A stretch of DNA of 64,000 nt from Pseudomonas sp. RIT623. GTDB lineage: Bacteria > Pseudomonadota > Gammaproteobacteria > Pseudomonadales > Pseudomonadaceae. Where the stretch lies: contig NZ_SOZA01000017.1 in NCBI RefSeq assembly GCF_004519305.1, positions 35,566-99,565 of the forward strand, read 5' to 3'. Both the position numbers and the translations under genes were made by a program. The notes below the pieces were generated by a model. That model had not been told where the DNA came from, made no database searches, and saw nothing but the letters and a program-made list of their open reading frames with translations. The first letter of the stretch is position 1; each line of letters starts with the position of its first letter. This document shows, piece by piece, positions 35,456 through 48,918 of the stretch.

Positions 35456-35609
35456 GCGCAGGCGGGCTTGGTGGGGGCGGTTGGCTTACCGCAGCCTGTC
35501 AAGCTGGTGCGATTGCTGTGGGGCGGGGGCGTGAGTACCGGCGCAGCCGGTGTCAGGTGTCGCGGCGCCTGCTTCGCCAGCAAGGCTGGCTCCTACAAGT
35601 TGCGCGGTA

Positions 35610-35637
35610 AAGCGGCCCGCCATGGGGCGGGCCGCTT
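35610..35637 (-). terminator. Terminator downstream of cysI-DUF934
   Basis: Perfect 12-bp stem AAGCGGCCCGCC / GGCGGGCCGCTT with a 4-base loop, 17 bp after the DUF934 stop; on the minus strand it is followed by TTTACC. Confidence 0.75.
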
Positions 35638-35654
35638 GGTTGCAGCAGGTGCGT

Positions 35655-36149
35655 TCAGCGGCGGCGGAACAGCGGCAGTGGCTCGTCGGTGGCGCCCTGG
35701 TAGGTTACCGAGAAGTCCTTCAGGCTCTGCAGCGCGTCTTCCGGGTCCTTGTCGGCACGGATGGCGAACGCGTCGAAACCGCAGCGGGCCATGTAGAACA
35801 GCTGGTCGCGCAGCACGTCGCCAATGGCGCGCAGCTCGCCCTTGAACTTGTAGCGGTCACGTAGCAGGCGCGCGTTGGAGTAGCTGCGCCCGTCGGTGAA
35901 GGCCGGGAAGTTCAGGGCGATGACCTGGAAGTGCTCTACGTGCTCGCCGATTTCCTCGGCCTCTTCGTCGCTGTCCAGCCAGATGCCCAGGCCGCCGTCG
36001 CGGGCCTTGAGCAGGCTCGGATGGTCGCGCCACAGCTGCAGCGGCACGATGTAGTCGTCGCAGTTGGTCAGTTCGTCGATCGACACGTCCTTGGGCAGCA
36101 GGTGCCAGGTTTCGTCGACGATCTGGTTGTTCTTAATGATTCGCTGCAT
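35655..36149 (-). CDS. DUF934 protein associated with sulfite reductase
   Basis: A 164-residue DUF934 protein that in Pseudomonas and relatives always sits directly after the sulfite reductase gene. Motifs: I-V-P-L-Q-L-W, G-I-W-L-D-S-D-E-E-A-E, I-A-L-N-F-P-A-F-T-D-G-R-S-Y-S-N-A-R-L-L-R-D-R-Y and G-E-L-R-A-I-G-D-V-L-R-D-Q-L-F-Y-M. Its start lies within the end of cysI (17-bp overlap), implying translational coupling. Function is not established; a role in electron supply or assembly of sulfite reductase is inferred from context. Confidence 0.9.
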   Translation of the reverse strand: MQRIIKNNQIVDETWHLLPKDVSIDELTNCDDYIVPLQLWRDHPSLLKARDGGLGIWLDSDEEAEEIGEHVEHFQVIALNFPAFTDGRSYSNARLLRDRYKFKGELRAIGDVLRDQLFYMARCGFDAFAIRADKDPEDALQSLKDFSVTYQGATDEPLPLFRRR

Positions 36150-37785
36150 AGACGCGCTCCTTGAAGGGGTCGATGCCGATACGCTGGTAAGTGTCGATGA
36201 AACGCTCGTCTTCGGTGCGTCGTTCGACGTATACGCTGATCAGCTTCTCGATCACATCGGCCATGTCGTCCTGGGCGAACGACGGGCCGAGGATCTTGCC
36301 CAGGCTGGCGTCACGCGCGGCATTGCCGCCCAGCGATACCTGGTAGAACTCCTCGCCTTTCTTGTCCACGCCGAGGATGCCGATATGGCCGACGTGGTGG
36401 TGGCCGCAGGCGTTCATGCAACCCGAGATGTTCAGGTCGAGCTCGCCGATGTCGAACAGGTAGTCCAGGTCGTCGAAACGGCGCTGGATGGACTCGGCGA
36501 TCGGGATCGACTTGGCGTTGGCCAGCGAGCAGAAGTCGCCACCTGGGCAGCAGATGATGTCGGTCAGCAGGCCGATGTTCGGCGTGGCGAAGCCTTGCTC
36601 GCGCAGCTCCAGCCACAGCGCGTGCAGTTGGCGCTGCTCGACGTCGGCAAGGATGATGTTCTGCTCGTGTGAGGTGCGCAGGTAGCCGAAGCTGTAACGC
36701 TCGGCCAGTTCGGCGACGGCATCGAGCTGCTTGTCGGTCAAATCGCCTGGGGCAACGCCGGTGGGCTTGAGCGACAGGGTCACGGCGACGTAGCCCGGCT
36801 TCTTGTGCGCGCGGGTGTTGCGCGAACGCCAGCGGGCGAAGCCTGGTTGCTCGGCGTCCAGGGCGCTGTAGTCGAGGTTGTCCAGGGCCAGGTACTCGGG
36901 GTCGACGAAGTGACGGGCAACGCGCTGCACTTCGGCCTCGGTCAGGGTGGTGCTGCCGCCGCGCAGGTGGGCCATTTCGGCCTCGACCTTCTCGGCGAAC
37001 ACTTCTGGGGTGAGGGCCTTGACCAGGATCTTGATCCGCGCCTTGTACTTGTTGTCACGGCGGCCGTAACGGTTGTACACGCGCAGGATGGCGTCCAGGT
37101 AGCTGAGCAGGTCCTGCCATGGCAGGAACTCGTTGATGAAGGCGCCAATCACCGGGGTACGGCCCAGGCCGCCACCGACCAATACGCGGAAGCCCAGTTC
37201 GCCTGCGGCGTTGCGCACCGGCTCCAGGCCGATGTCGTGCACCTCGATGGCGGCGCGGTCGTCGCTCGAACCGTTGACGGCGATCTTGAACTTGCGCGGC
37301 AGGTAGGCGAATTCCGGGTGGAAGGTGGTCCACTGGCGGACGATTTCGCACCAGGGGCGCGGGTCTACCAGCTCGTCGGCGGCGACACCGGCGAACTGAT
37401 CGGTGGTGACGTTGCGCAGGCAGTTGCCGCTGGTCTGGATCGCGTGCATCTGCACGGTGGCAAGCTCGGCGAGAATCTCCGGGATGTCCTCCAGTGCCGG
37501 CCAGTTGTACTGCACGTTCTGGCGGGTACTGATGTGCGCGTAGCCCTTGTCGTAGTCGCGGGCGATCTTGGCCAGCATGCGCACCTGGCGGGCGTTCAAC
37601 TGGCCGTACGGCACGGCGACCCGCAGCATCGGGGCGAAACGTTGGATATAGAGGCCGTTCTGCAGGCGCAGAGGGCGGAATTCTTCTTCGCTCAGCTCTC
37701 CGGCCAGGTAGCGGCGGGTCTGATCACGGAACTGCTTGACGCGGTCCTCGATGATCCGCTGATCGTACTCGTCGTATACGTACAT
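36133..37785 (-). CDS. cysI: Sulfite reductase hemoprotein (nitrite/sulfite reductase)
   Basis: A 550-residue assimilatory siroheme/4Fe-4S reductase. Siroheme-cluster cysteines are visible as C-x5-C in ICCPGGDFCSLANAKS and C-x3-C in ISGCMNACGHHHVG. The two pseudo-symmetric ferrite-reductase repeats begin with LRVAVPYGQLNARQVRMLAKIA and GVAPGDLTDKQLDAVAELAERY. The single-subunit form without CysJ is typical of pseudomonads and reduces sulfite to sulfide for cysteine and methionine synthesis. The upstream 215 bp to the divergent binding-protein gene should hold the promoter. Confidence 0.92.
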   Translation of the reverse strand: MYVYDEYDQRIIEDRVKQFRDQTRRYLAGELSEEEFRPLRLQNGLYIQRFAPMLRVAVPYGQLNARQVRMLAKIARDYDKGYAHISTRQNVQYNWPALEDIPEILAELATVQMHAIQTSGNCLRNVTTDQFAGVAADELVDPRPWCEIVRQWTTFHPEFAYLPRKFKIAVNGSSDDRAAIEVHDIGLEPVRNAAGELGFRVLVGGGLGRTPVIGAFINEFLPWQDLLSYLDAILRVYNRYGRRDNKYKARIKILVKALTPEVFAEKVEAEMAHLRGGSTTLTEAEVQRVARHFVDPEYLALDNLDYSALDAEQPGFARWRSRNTRAHKKPGYVAVTLSLKPTGVAPGDLTDKQLDAVAELAERYSFGYLRTSHEQNIILADVEQRQLHALWLELREQGFATPNIGLLTDIICCPGGDFCSLANAKSIPIAESIQRRFDDLDYLFDIGELDLNISGCMNACGHHHVGHIGILGVDKKGEEFYQVSLGGNAARDASLGKILGPSFAQDDMADVIEKLISVYVERRTEDERFIDTYQRIGIDPFKERVYAANH

Positions 37786-38000
37786 AAAAGTCCTGTCTCA
37801 GGCTGCATGCAGCTAATCGCGCGCACGGCCGCGCACTCCGGTTCGGAGCCGAGGAACGATAGCAGAGTGGGTTTATGCGCTAAAGTGATGTTTTTGCATA
37901 TGAAAAGAACTAATTGAACTAAGTGAGACTGACTGGCATTTATCCGCGCAGGGCCCTGCTGCCGGTATAATCCTGGGTTTGCTCTGCAGGGATGTAACGC

Positions 38001-39077
38001 ATGCTCAAGGCCTTGTGCCAGGGCCTGTGCCTGAGCCTGCCGCTGATGGCGGGCGCACAGGCCGCTTCGGTGGTATTTCTCAACCCGGGCTATTCCAACG
38101 AGACCTTCTGGGTCGATTATTCGCGTTTCATGCAGGCCGCCGCGACAGACCTGGGCATGCAGTTGCGCGTGCAGTACAGCGAGCGTCGCGCCGATCTGGC
38201 CCTGACCCAGGCTCGGGCGCTGTTGCATGGGGCACGGCGCCCGGACTACCTGGTGCTGGTCAACGAGCAGTACGTGGCCCCGGAGATCATCCGCCTGTCA
38301 CGGGGCACCGGGGTCAAGCTGTTCCTGGTCAACAACGGCCTGACCGACAGCCAGGCGCACAGCGTGCAGGCGCAGCCGGACAAATACCCCGAGGTGCTCG
38401 GCACCCTGGTGAGCAACGATGAAGCGGCCGGCTACCAGATGCTCAAGGAAATGGTGGCGCAGCTGCCGGCGAATGCGGGCGCGGTCGACCTGCTGGCGTT
38501 CGCCGGGGTCAAGACCACGCCGGCCTCGCAGTTGCGCGAGCAGGGCATGCGCCGAGCGCTGGCGGACTACCCCCAGGTGCGCCTGCGCCAGGTGGTGTAT
38601 GGCGGCTGGAGCCGCCAGCGGGCGTTCGAGCAGGCGCAGCTATTGTTGCAGCGCTACCCCGAGACCCGGCTGGTGTGGTCGGCCAACGACCAGATGGCTT
38701 TTGGCGCCATGCAGGCGTTCGAGGCAGCGGGCCGCCAGCCGGGCCGGGATGCGATCTTCAGCGCGGTCAACAGCTCGCCCGAGGCATTGCGCGCGCGCAT
38801 CGACGGGCGTTTGGGGGTGCTGATGGGCGGGCACTTCACCCTGGGTGGCTGGGCCATGGTCATGCTTCACGACGATGCCCTGGGCCTGGCCCTGGACCGC
38901 GACGGGCGGCGCGAGCACAGCGTGCCGGCGCTGCAGTTGATCGACCCGGCCAAGGCCCGGCGCTGGCTCCGGCTGCTGGAGCAGGACAACCACGGCATCG
39001 ACTTCCAGCGCTACAGCGCCGAAGGGCGCCCGGCGGATTTTCGCTACCCGTTCCTGACGTCACCCGTCGACTACTGA
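38001..39077 (+). CDS. Periplasmic sugar-binding-like protein
   Basis: A 358-residue protein with a cleavable signal (LSLPLMAGAQA) and a type I periplasmic-binding fold of the LacI/ribose-binding class: VVFLNPGYSNETFW, YLVLVNEQ, VDLLAFAG, RLVWSANDQMAFGAMQAFE and a C-terminal cap. No permease or ATPase gene is adjacent, so it may be an orphan ABC substrate binder or feed a sensor kinase elsewhere. Ligand unknown, probably a carbohydrate. Confidence 0.8.
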   Translation: MLKALCQGLCLSLPLMAGAQAASVVFLNPGYSNETFWVDYSRFMQAAATDLGMQLRVQYSERRADLALTQARALLHGARRPDYLVLVNEQYVAPEIIRLSRGTGVKLFLVNNGLTDSQAHSVQAQPDKYPEVLGTLVSNDEAAGYQMLKEMVAQLPANAGAVDLLAFAGVKTTPASQLREQGMRRALADYPQVRLRQVVYGGWSRQRAFEQAQLLLQRYPETRLVWSANDQMAFGAMQAFEAAGRQPGRDAIFSAVNSSPEALRARIDGRLGVLMGGHFTLGGWAMVMLHDDALGLALDRDGRREHSVPALQLIDPAKARRWLRLLEQDNHGIDFQRYSAEGRPADFRYPFLTSPVDY

Positions 39078-39160
39078 AAGCCCCTGCTTGAGCGATGGGC
39101 ATTGCTGGACTTAACTGCTGCTTGAAGTGCATTCCCAGAACCACTACAAGAGGCAATGCA

Positions 39161-39274
39161 ATGGGAAACTCAACCAAGCTGCGCAAAACTGACAGCAGTG
39201 TCGACGCCTGGGCGATCCTGTGTTTGATCGTGCTGGTGGTGGTCACTGCGGTGTATTGGGTCAGCCATCAGTAG
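39161..39274 (+). CDS. 37-residue membrane miniprotein
   Basis: A 37-codon frame: a polar N-terminus (MGNSTKLRKTDSSVD) followed by one hydrophobic helix, ILCLIVLVVVTAVYWVS. AGAGG lies about nine bases before the ATG. The layout is that of single-pass small membrane proteins. It is too short for most annotation. No family is recognised; expression is likely but unproven. Confidence 0.55.
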   Translation: MGNSTKLRKTDSSVDAWAILCLIVLVVVTAVYWVSHQ

Positions 39275-39361
39275 CGACGCCCCCTTCAGACCGTGAAACC
39301 CGCCTGAACCGCCCGCGGAAGGGATATCCGCGGGCGGCTTGCGTTTCGCGACCAGGCGTCC

Positions 39362-39465
39362 CCCTGTAGGAGCCGGCTTGCCGGCGAACACCGGCAAAGC
39401 CGGTGCCAGCCACCGAGACGCCTGGTTCGCCAGCAAGGCTGGCTCCTACGGGGCGTGAGCCAGGT
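39362..39465. repeat. REP-type repeat pair
   Basis: Two facing copies of the GTAGGAGCCGGCTTGCCGGCGAA-type sequence (about 39365-39390 and complement at about 39427-39452) surrounding CACCGGCAAAGCCGGTG. Lies between convergent small membrane-protein genes. Confidence 0.65.
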
Positions 39466-39473
39466 CCGCGCCG

Positions 39474-39692
39474 CTAGCGCGCGGTCAGGTGCATCGCCAG
39501 TTGCACCAGGCCGATCAGCACGAAGATGAAGATCAGGGTAAACAGCGTGCCCATGACGATGAAATGGCTGGCCTTGCCGTAGGTGAAGTCGCGGGCGCGA
39601 TTCTTGCCGCTCTGCACGCCGAAGGCGGCGGCCAGGATGCTTTGCAGCATCTGCCAGAAGGTCGGCGGTTTGCCCGGGGTGTGGTCGTCCAT
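39474..39692 (-). CDS. DUF2970 small membrane protein
   Basis: A 72-residue protein of the DUF2970 family: W-Q-M-L-Q-S-I-L-A-A-A-F-G-V-Q-S near the N-terminus and a C-terminal transmembrane helix FIVMGTLFTLIFIFVLIGLV. AAGGAG precedes the ATG at 39692. Function is not established. It is located directly downstream of metH on the same strand with about 60 bp on the other side, but is separated from it by the direction of the coordinates: it is beyond the metH stop. Confidence 0.82.
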   Translation of the reverse strand: MDDHTPGKPPTFWQMLQSILAAAFGVQSGKNRARDFTYGKASHFIVMGTLFTLIFIFVLIGLVQLAMHLTAR

Positions 39693-39778
39693 GAGTGGCT
39701 CCTTGGTCAGAGGCAATCAGGGACAGTGTAGGCGAGTCTGCGTGGGAGCCAGTCTGGCTGGCTCCCGCAGGGACGATA

Positions 39779-43486
<3,708 letters not shown>

Positions 43487-43658
43487 AGGACTACCTGGTC
43501 GGGCAAATATCAGAAGGTGCCGATAATAACAAAGCTGCACGGATTTTAGGCGCATCGCCCATTTGCATGAATTCCCCTCATGTTGGTGCCGCGCCCCCAA
43601 CACCTCAGGACCCGCCAGGCTCATCGTGATGGCTTCAAATTACCAGGACTATCGGCAC

Positions 43659-45959
43659 ATGCTGTATCGCATACTTGCCAGCGCCTTCGCCTTGCTCATC
43701 AGCGGCGTGGCGTTCGCGCAGGCCCCCCAATCGAGCCCGACGATTTCATATACCCGGGACATCCAACCGATCTTCACCGAGAAGTGCGTGGCCTGCCACG
43801 CCTGCAACGACGCGGCCTGCCAGCTCAACCTGGGCAGCGCCGAGGGCGCCGAGCGCGGCGCGTCGAAGGTGCCGGTCTACCAGGGCGAGCGCAGCCAGGC
43901 GGTGCCCACCACGCGGCTGTTCTACGACGCCCGCGATGAAGCCGGCTGGCGCAAGCAGGGCTTCTACTCGGTGCTCGACAAGCAGGGCAGCCAGGCCGCG
44001 CTGATGGCGCGCATGCTCGAGCTCGGCCACAAGACGCCGCTCACCCCCAATGCCAAGTTGCCCGAGGAGATCGTCCTGGGGCTGACCCGCAACAACATGT
44101 GCCCGCTGCCCCACGAGTTCGACGCCTACGCCGGCGCCCATCCCAAGGAGGGCATGCCGCTGGCGGTCACCGGGCTGACCGACCAGGAGTACCAGACCCT
44201 GCAGCGCTGGCTGGCCGCTGGCGCGCCGGTGGAGAAGACGCCGATCCAGCCCAGCGCGGCGGAGGCGAAGCAGATCGCCGACTGGGAAGAGTTGCTCAAC
44301 CGTCCCGGCTCGACCGAGGCGCTGGTCGGCCGCTGGTTGTACGAGCACCTGTTCCTGGCGCACATCTACTTTGTTGGCGGCGAACCAGGCCACTTCTTCC
44401 AGTGGGTGCGCTCGCGCACGCCAAGCGGCCAGCCGGTCGACTTGATCGCCACGCGGCGGCCCAACGACCCACCGGGCACCGATTTCTACTATCGGCTGAT
44501 CCCGGTGCAGGGCGTGATCGTGCACAAGACCCACATCACCTACCCCATGGGCCCGCAGAAGCTCAAGCGAGTCAAGCAGCTGTTCTACAGCGGCGACTGG
44601 CATGCCAGCGCGCTGCCGGGCTACGGCCCGCGTCACCGCGCCAACCCCTTCGAGACCTTCGAGGCGATCCCGGCGGTGGCCCGCTACCAGTTCATGCTGG
44701 ATAACGCCGAGTACTTCGTGCGCACCTTCATCCGTGGCCCGGTGTGCCGTGGGCAGATTGCTACCGATGTGATCCGCGACAACTTCTGGGCGTTGTTCCA
44801 GGAGCCGGCCCACGACCTGTACATCACCGATGCCCAGTACCGTGGCCAGGCCACGCCGCTGCTGGCCATGCCGGGGCAGATCGACGATGTCGGCAGCGTG
44901 CTGAGCCTGTGGCATGCCTACCGCGACAAACGCAACGAATACGAGGCGCTGCGCCGTGAAGCCTACGCAGAGCAACCGGCGCCGAGCTGGTCGACCCTGT
45001 GGGCCGGCAACGACAATGCGCTGCTGAGCATCTTCCGCCACTTCGACAGCGCCTCGGTGACCAAGGGCCTGATCGGTGACGTGCCGCTGACCATGTGGCT
45101 GTTCGACTACCCGTTGTTCGAGCGCACCTACTACCAACTGGCGGTCAACTTCGATGTGTTCGGCAATGTCTCGCACCAGTTGCAGACCCGCCTGTATTTC
45201 GACTTGATCCGCAACGGCGCCGAGATCAACTTCCTGCGCCTGATGCCGGCTGACGCTCGTGGGCATATCCTCAGCGACTGGTATCAGAACAGCGGCAAGG
45301 TGAAGATGTGGATGGACTACGAGGACATCGACACCAGTACCGCGAGCGCGTTGAAGCTGGACCCGCGCGATCCCAAGCGCGACTTCGGCCTGAAACTGCT
45401 GGAGCGCACCGGCAGCCTCAACGCCGCGCCCGATCCGATCAACCGCTGCAAGGGCGCCCACTGCTCGCGCGCGCAGATGCCGGTCGAGTTCCGTGACGCC
45501 GAGCAGACCCTCAGCCGCCTGGTGTCGCGCCCGGCAGCGGGGCTGAAGGTGATCGGCCAGTTGCCCGAGGCGACCATGCTGCGCATCGAAGGGCAGGGTG
45601 GCCAGCGCCAGGTCTACAGCCTGTTGCGCAACCGCGCCCACAGCAACGTGGCATTCCTGCTGGGCGAGGCCTCGCGCTACCAGCCGGGGTTGGACAGCCT
45701 GACCCTGTACCCGGGCGTGCTCAGCAGCTACCCGAACTTCATCTTCAACATCCCGGTGGCCGATGTGCCCGAGTTCGTCGAGGACATGGAGGCGGCGCGG
45801 GACGACAGCGCCAGGTTCGAGCGCATCGTCATGCGCTGGGGCGTGCGTCGCAGCCATCCACGGTTCTGGCAGTACTTCCATGACCTGAACCGCAACATCC
45901 AGGAAACCGACCCGGTGGAAGCGGGCGTGCTCGACATGAACCGCTACGAGAACCTCTGA
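43659..45959 (+). CDS. cti: Fatty acid cis-trans isomerase Cti
   Basis: A 766-residue periplasmic heme protein that converts cis- to trans-unsaturated fatty acids in membrane lipids, a solvent and heat-stress response of pseudomonads. A signal peptide (MLYRILASAFALLISGVAFA) is followed by the heme c site C43-V-A-C46-H47. Conserved blocks later include GEPGHFFQWVRSRTPSGQP and FNVFGNVSHQLQTR-like text FDVFGNVSHQLQTRLYFD. The ATG at 43659 starts the signal peptide and is preferred over upstream in-frame ATGs at 43563 and 43629. Monocistronic, divergent from metH. Confidence 0.93.
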   Translation: MLYRILASAFALLISGVAFAQAPQSSPTISYTRDIQPIFTEKCVACHACNDAACQLNLGSAEGAERGASKVPVYQGERSQAVPTTRLFYDARDEAGWRKQGFYSVLDKQGSQAALMARMLELGHKTPLTPNAKLPEEIVLGLTRNNMCPLPHEFDAYAGAHPKEGMPLAVTGLTDQEYQTLQRWLAAGAPVEKTPIQPSAAEAKQIADWEELLNRPGSTEALVGRWLYEHLFLAHIYFVGGEPGHFFQWVRSRTPSGQPVDLIATRRPNDPPGTDFYYRLIPVQGVIVHKTHITYPMGPQKLKRVKQLFYSGDWHASALPGYGPRHRANPFETFEAIPAVARYQFMLDNAEYFVRTFIRGPVCRGQIATDVIRDNFWALFQEPAHDLYITDAQYRGQATPLLAMPGQIDDVGSVLSLWHAYRDKRNEYEALRREAYAEQPAPSWSTLWAGNDNALLSIFRHFDSASVTKGLIGDVPLTMWLFDYPLFERTYYQLAVNFDVFGNVSHQLQTRLYFDLIRNGAEINFLRLMPADARGHILSDWYQNSGKVKMWMDYEDIDTSTASALKLDPRDPKRDFGLKLLERTGSLNAAPDPINRCKGAHCSRAQMPVEFRDAEQTLSRLVSRPAAGLKVIGQLPEATMLRIEGQGGQRQVYSLLRNRAHSNVAFLLGEASRYQPGLDSLTLYPGVLSSYPNFIFNIPVADVPEFVEDMEAARDDSARFERIVMRWGVRRSHPRFWQYFHDLNRNIQETDPVEAGVLDMNRYENL

Positions 45960-46039
45960 TCGGTTAGCCGGGACTTTCCTGACCTGCCGTGGTCGGAACT
46001 GCTGGATGGTTTCGGTTGAAATGGCTCTGCAGCCATCAC

Positions 46040-46170
46040 CGGGGTAGGAGCGACCTTGTGCCGCGAAAGGGCTGCAAAGCAGCCCCAGGGGCCTTCGGCA
46101 ACGCTGCAAAGATTGCCGGGGCCGCGCAGCGGCCCTTTCGCGGCACAAGGCCGCTCCTACCCCGCGATGG
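46040..46170. repeat. REP-type repeat pair
   Basis: A long inverted pair: GGTAGGAGCGACCTTGTGCCGCGAAAGGGCTGC at 46044-46077 and its near-complement ending GGCCGCTCCTACC at about 46132-46163, around a GC-rich middle. Same family as copies at 56 kb and 64 kb. Confidence 0.75.
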
Positions 46171-46221
46171 CGATAGCCTGATCGCCGATGCCTCAACGCA
46201 CCGCCGATCGCAGGGTATTTC

Positions 46222-47256
46222 ATGCTGTATTCGCTTCAGGCTCTTCGCGCATTCGCCGCCTGGGTGGTGGTCTGCCACCACTTCATGCAGATCTTCTTCG
46301 ACTTCCACGCCAGCGGCCCCATCGGCCAATTGCTGGCCGACCGCGGTGCGGTGGGGGTGGACATCTTCTTTGTCATCAGCGGGCTGGTGATCTACCTGTC
46401 GACCCGCGACAAAGCCATCGCCCCCGGGCAGTTCCTGCTCAATCGCGCGCTGCGCATCGTGCCCGCCTACTGGTTCTACACCTTGCTGATGGCCGTGCTG
46501 ATGCTGATCGCCAGCCGCTGGATGCCGCACCAGGTGTTCGAATGGCAGCATCTGCTGCTGTCGCTGCTGTTCATTCCGGCCGAGAACCCGGGCGGCTACG
46601 GGCTGTACCCGACCCTCAACGTCGGCTGGACGCTGAACTTCGAGATGTTCTTCTACCTGCTGTTCGGCCTGGCCTTCCTGGTGCGCCAGCGCCACCACCT
46701 GCTGCTGGTCACCGCGGCGTTGCTGCTGGTTTGCGAAGTGCTGGGGCGCCTGGGCGTGCTCAGCCGCTTCTACAACAACGACATCGTCTACGAGTTCCTG
46801 CTCGGCATCGGCCTGGGCGTGCTGTACCGCCGCGGGCTGATCCGCGAAGGCCTGTGGTTGCCGCTGGGGCTGCTCGGCCTGGCAGGGTTCGCGCTCTATC
46901 ACCTCGACGCATCACAGCGCCTGTTGCACTGGGGCCTGCCGAGCGCGCTGGTGGTGCTGGCGTTCATTGCCCTGGAGCCGTACTTCAAGGGCAACCAGGT
47001 GCTCAAGGCCCTCGGTGACTGTTCCTATTCTGTGTACCTGGTGCATGTGCTGGTGCTGTACGCCGGCCTGTTCATCAGCGAGCGGTTGCGCCTGAACCCT
47101 TACCTGGTGTTTGCCTTGTGCGTGCCGTCAATCGGACTAATGTCGTGGCTCAGTTTCCAATGGCTGGAACGTGGCCTGTATTGGCGACTCAAGGGCTGGT
47201 TGGCCGTCGGTGCGGCGCGGGAACCGGCGTTGGCGCTATCCCGAGTCAAATGCTAG
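46222..47256 (+). CDS. OafA/YrhL-type membrane acyltransferase
   Basis: A 344-residue membrane protein of acyltransferase family 3 with about ten transmembrane helices. It opens with YSLQALRAFAAWVVVCHH (family R-A-x-A-x-x-x-V-x-x-x-H with the catalytic histidine) and G-V-D-I-F-F-V-I-S-G-L-V-I, then R-A-L-R-I-V-P-A-Y-W. Such enzymes O-acetylate or acylate surface polysaccharides, lipids or antibiotics. No polysaccharide gene cluster is nearby, so its substrate is unknown. Confidence 0.87.
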   Translation: MLYSLQALRAFAAWVVVCHHFMQIFFDFHASGPIGQLLADRGAVGVDIFFVISGLVIYLSTRDKAIAPGQFLLNRALRIVPAYWFYTLLMAVLMLIASRWMPHQVFEWQHLLLSLLFIPAENPGGYGLYPTLNVGWTLNFEMFFYLLFGLAFLVRQRHHLLLVTAALLLVCEVLGRLGVLSRFYNNDIVYEFLLGIGLGVLYRRGLIREGLWLPLGLLGLAGFALYHLDASQRLLHWGLPSALVVLAFIALEPYFKGNQVLKALGDCSYSVYLVHVLVLYAGLFISERLRLNPYLVFALCVPSIGLMSWLSFQWLERGLYWRLKGWLAVGAAREPALALSRVKC

Positions 47257-47304
47257 GACTTTGTTACCCGGCCGGGTTGGCGTACACTGCCGGCAAGTCT
47301 GTGA

Positions 47305-47898
<594 letters not shown>

Positions 47899-47911
47899 GG
47901 TGTGTTTCACC

Positions 47912-47982
47912 CTCGCGGGGCAAGCCCGCTCCCACGCCTGGATGCAGCTGCTGCCCAGATGTGGGAGCGGGCTTGCCCCGCG
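47912..47982. repeat. REP-type inverted repeat
   Basis: CGCGGGGCAAGCCCGCTCCCAC (about 47914-47935) and its complement GTGGGAGCGGGCTTGCCCCGCG (about 47960-47981) around a 24-base spacer. Confidence 0.8.
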
Positions 47983-48025
47983 ATGCGTTGGGTTACTTTC
48001 ATTCGACTGAACAAGGACGCTCGGT

Positions 48026-48730
48026 ATGAACCGCTCCTGTATCACGCTGTTTGCCCTGATGCTCTCGACCCAGGTCCTGGGGGCCTACCAGCCCCCCGGC
48101 GACAGCGAGGCCGACTACCGCCAGGCCGTGGCCAGCCTCGATGCGGTCGAGCCACAGCTGATGCGGATGATCCAACAGTTGGCCGAAGGCACCGCTGCCC
48201 AGGACCTGGAGCCCCGCCTGAGCCAATTGCGCGGTGAATGGAGCCCGGCGCTGCAACAGTTGCAGCGCGCAGTCGATGCAGGCCATGCCGTGGCCCAGTA
48301 TCGAATGGCGCTCTACCGGTTCGCCTATCAGCCGGATGCGCCTGTGCTCGACGATCCTGGCCAATGCACGCTGTTGGTCAAGAGCCTGGAGCAAGGCTTC
48401 GCGCCAGCCGCTTTGCGTATTGCCAACCAATGCATCGGCTATGTCGATGGGCCTGCCTACGCGCCAGCGTTGAGCAAGGCGCTTGACGATTTTTCCCAGT
48501 TCTCTGGCTACTACCCGCAGCCGGCGGTGACCCTGGAGTGTGTCAAGCAGGACCCGAAAGACATCCAGTTGCAATGGGGCGACGCGCCGTCCTACCAGGC
48601 CGAACTCTACCGCCTGCTCGGCTTTGCCGCGAATCGCCGCGGCCCGCTGCGTGGTGAGTTCTGGCAGAAGGCCGTCGACATCAACGGCTGCCCGGCGATC
48701 GCCAGACGCATGGACAGGTTGCAGAACTGA
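48026..48730 (+). CDS. Secreted Sel1/TPR-like hypothetical protein
   Basis: A 234-residue protein with a signal peptide (MNRSCITLFALMLSTQVLGA). The body is mostly helical, with Sel1-repeat-like segments such as L-Q-R-A-V-D-A-G-H-A-V-A-Q-Y-R-M-A-L-Y and L-L-V-K-S-L-E-Q-G-F-A-P-A-A-L-R-I-A, plus paired cysteines. Function unknown. It is monocistronic between nfuA and the copper operon. Confidence 0.65.
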   Translation: MNRSCITLFALMLSTQVLGAYQPPGDSEADYRQAVASLDAVEPQLMRMIQQLAEGTAAQDLEPRLSQLRGEWSPALQQLQRAVDAGHAVAQYRMALYRFAYQPDAPVLDDPGQCTLLVKSLEQGFAPAALRIANQCIGYVDGPAYAPALSKALDDFSQFSGYYPQPAVTLECVKQDPKDIQLQWGDAPSYQAELYRLLGFAANRRGPLRGEFWQKAVDINGCPAIARRMDRLQN

Positions 48731-48918
48731 ATCGGTACGTAGCAATAAACTGTTACCAATTCAACCCCTGCGACAACAGGTCGCGCCCCGTATTCAAAGG
48801 GCTGCAGGCCGATCAGCCTTGTGTCGGGTAGATGGGGTGGGGGTAGCGTGACAGAATGCCCCGGTTTTCTGGCCGGCCCATCCCAGGGGTCGGCACCTTC
48901 CCTGTAAAGGATGGTTCC

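Noticed and set aside
43487..43658. Cobalamin riboswitch upstream of metH
   Set aside because: Only about 170 bp separate metH and cti starts and no B12-box-like or multi-stem arrangement is visible.
43746..46223. 825-codon minus-strand frame antisense to cti
   Set aside because: Shadow of the cti gene, caused by GC-rich third positions.
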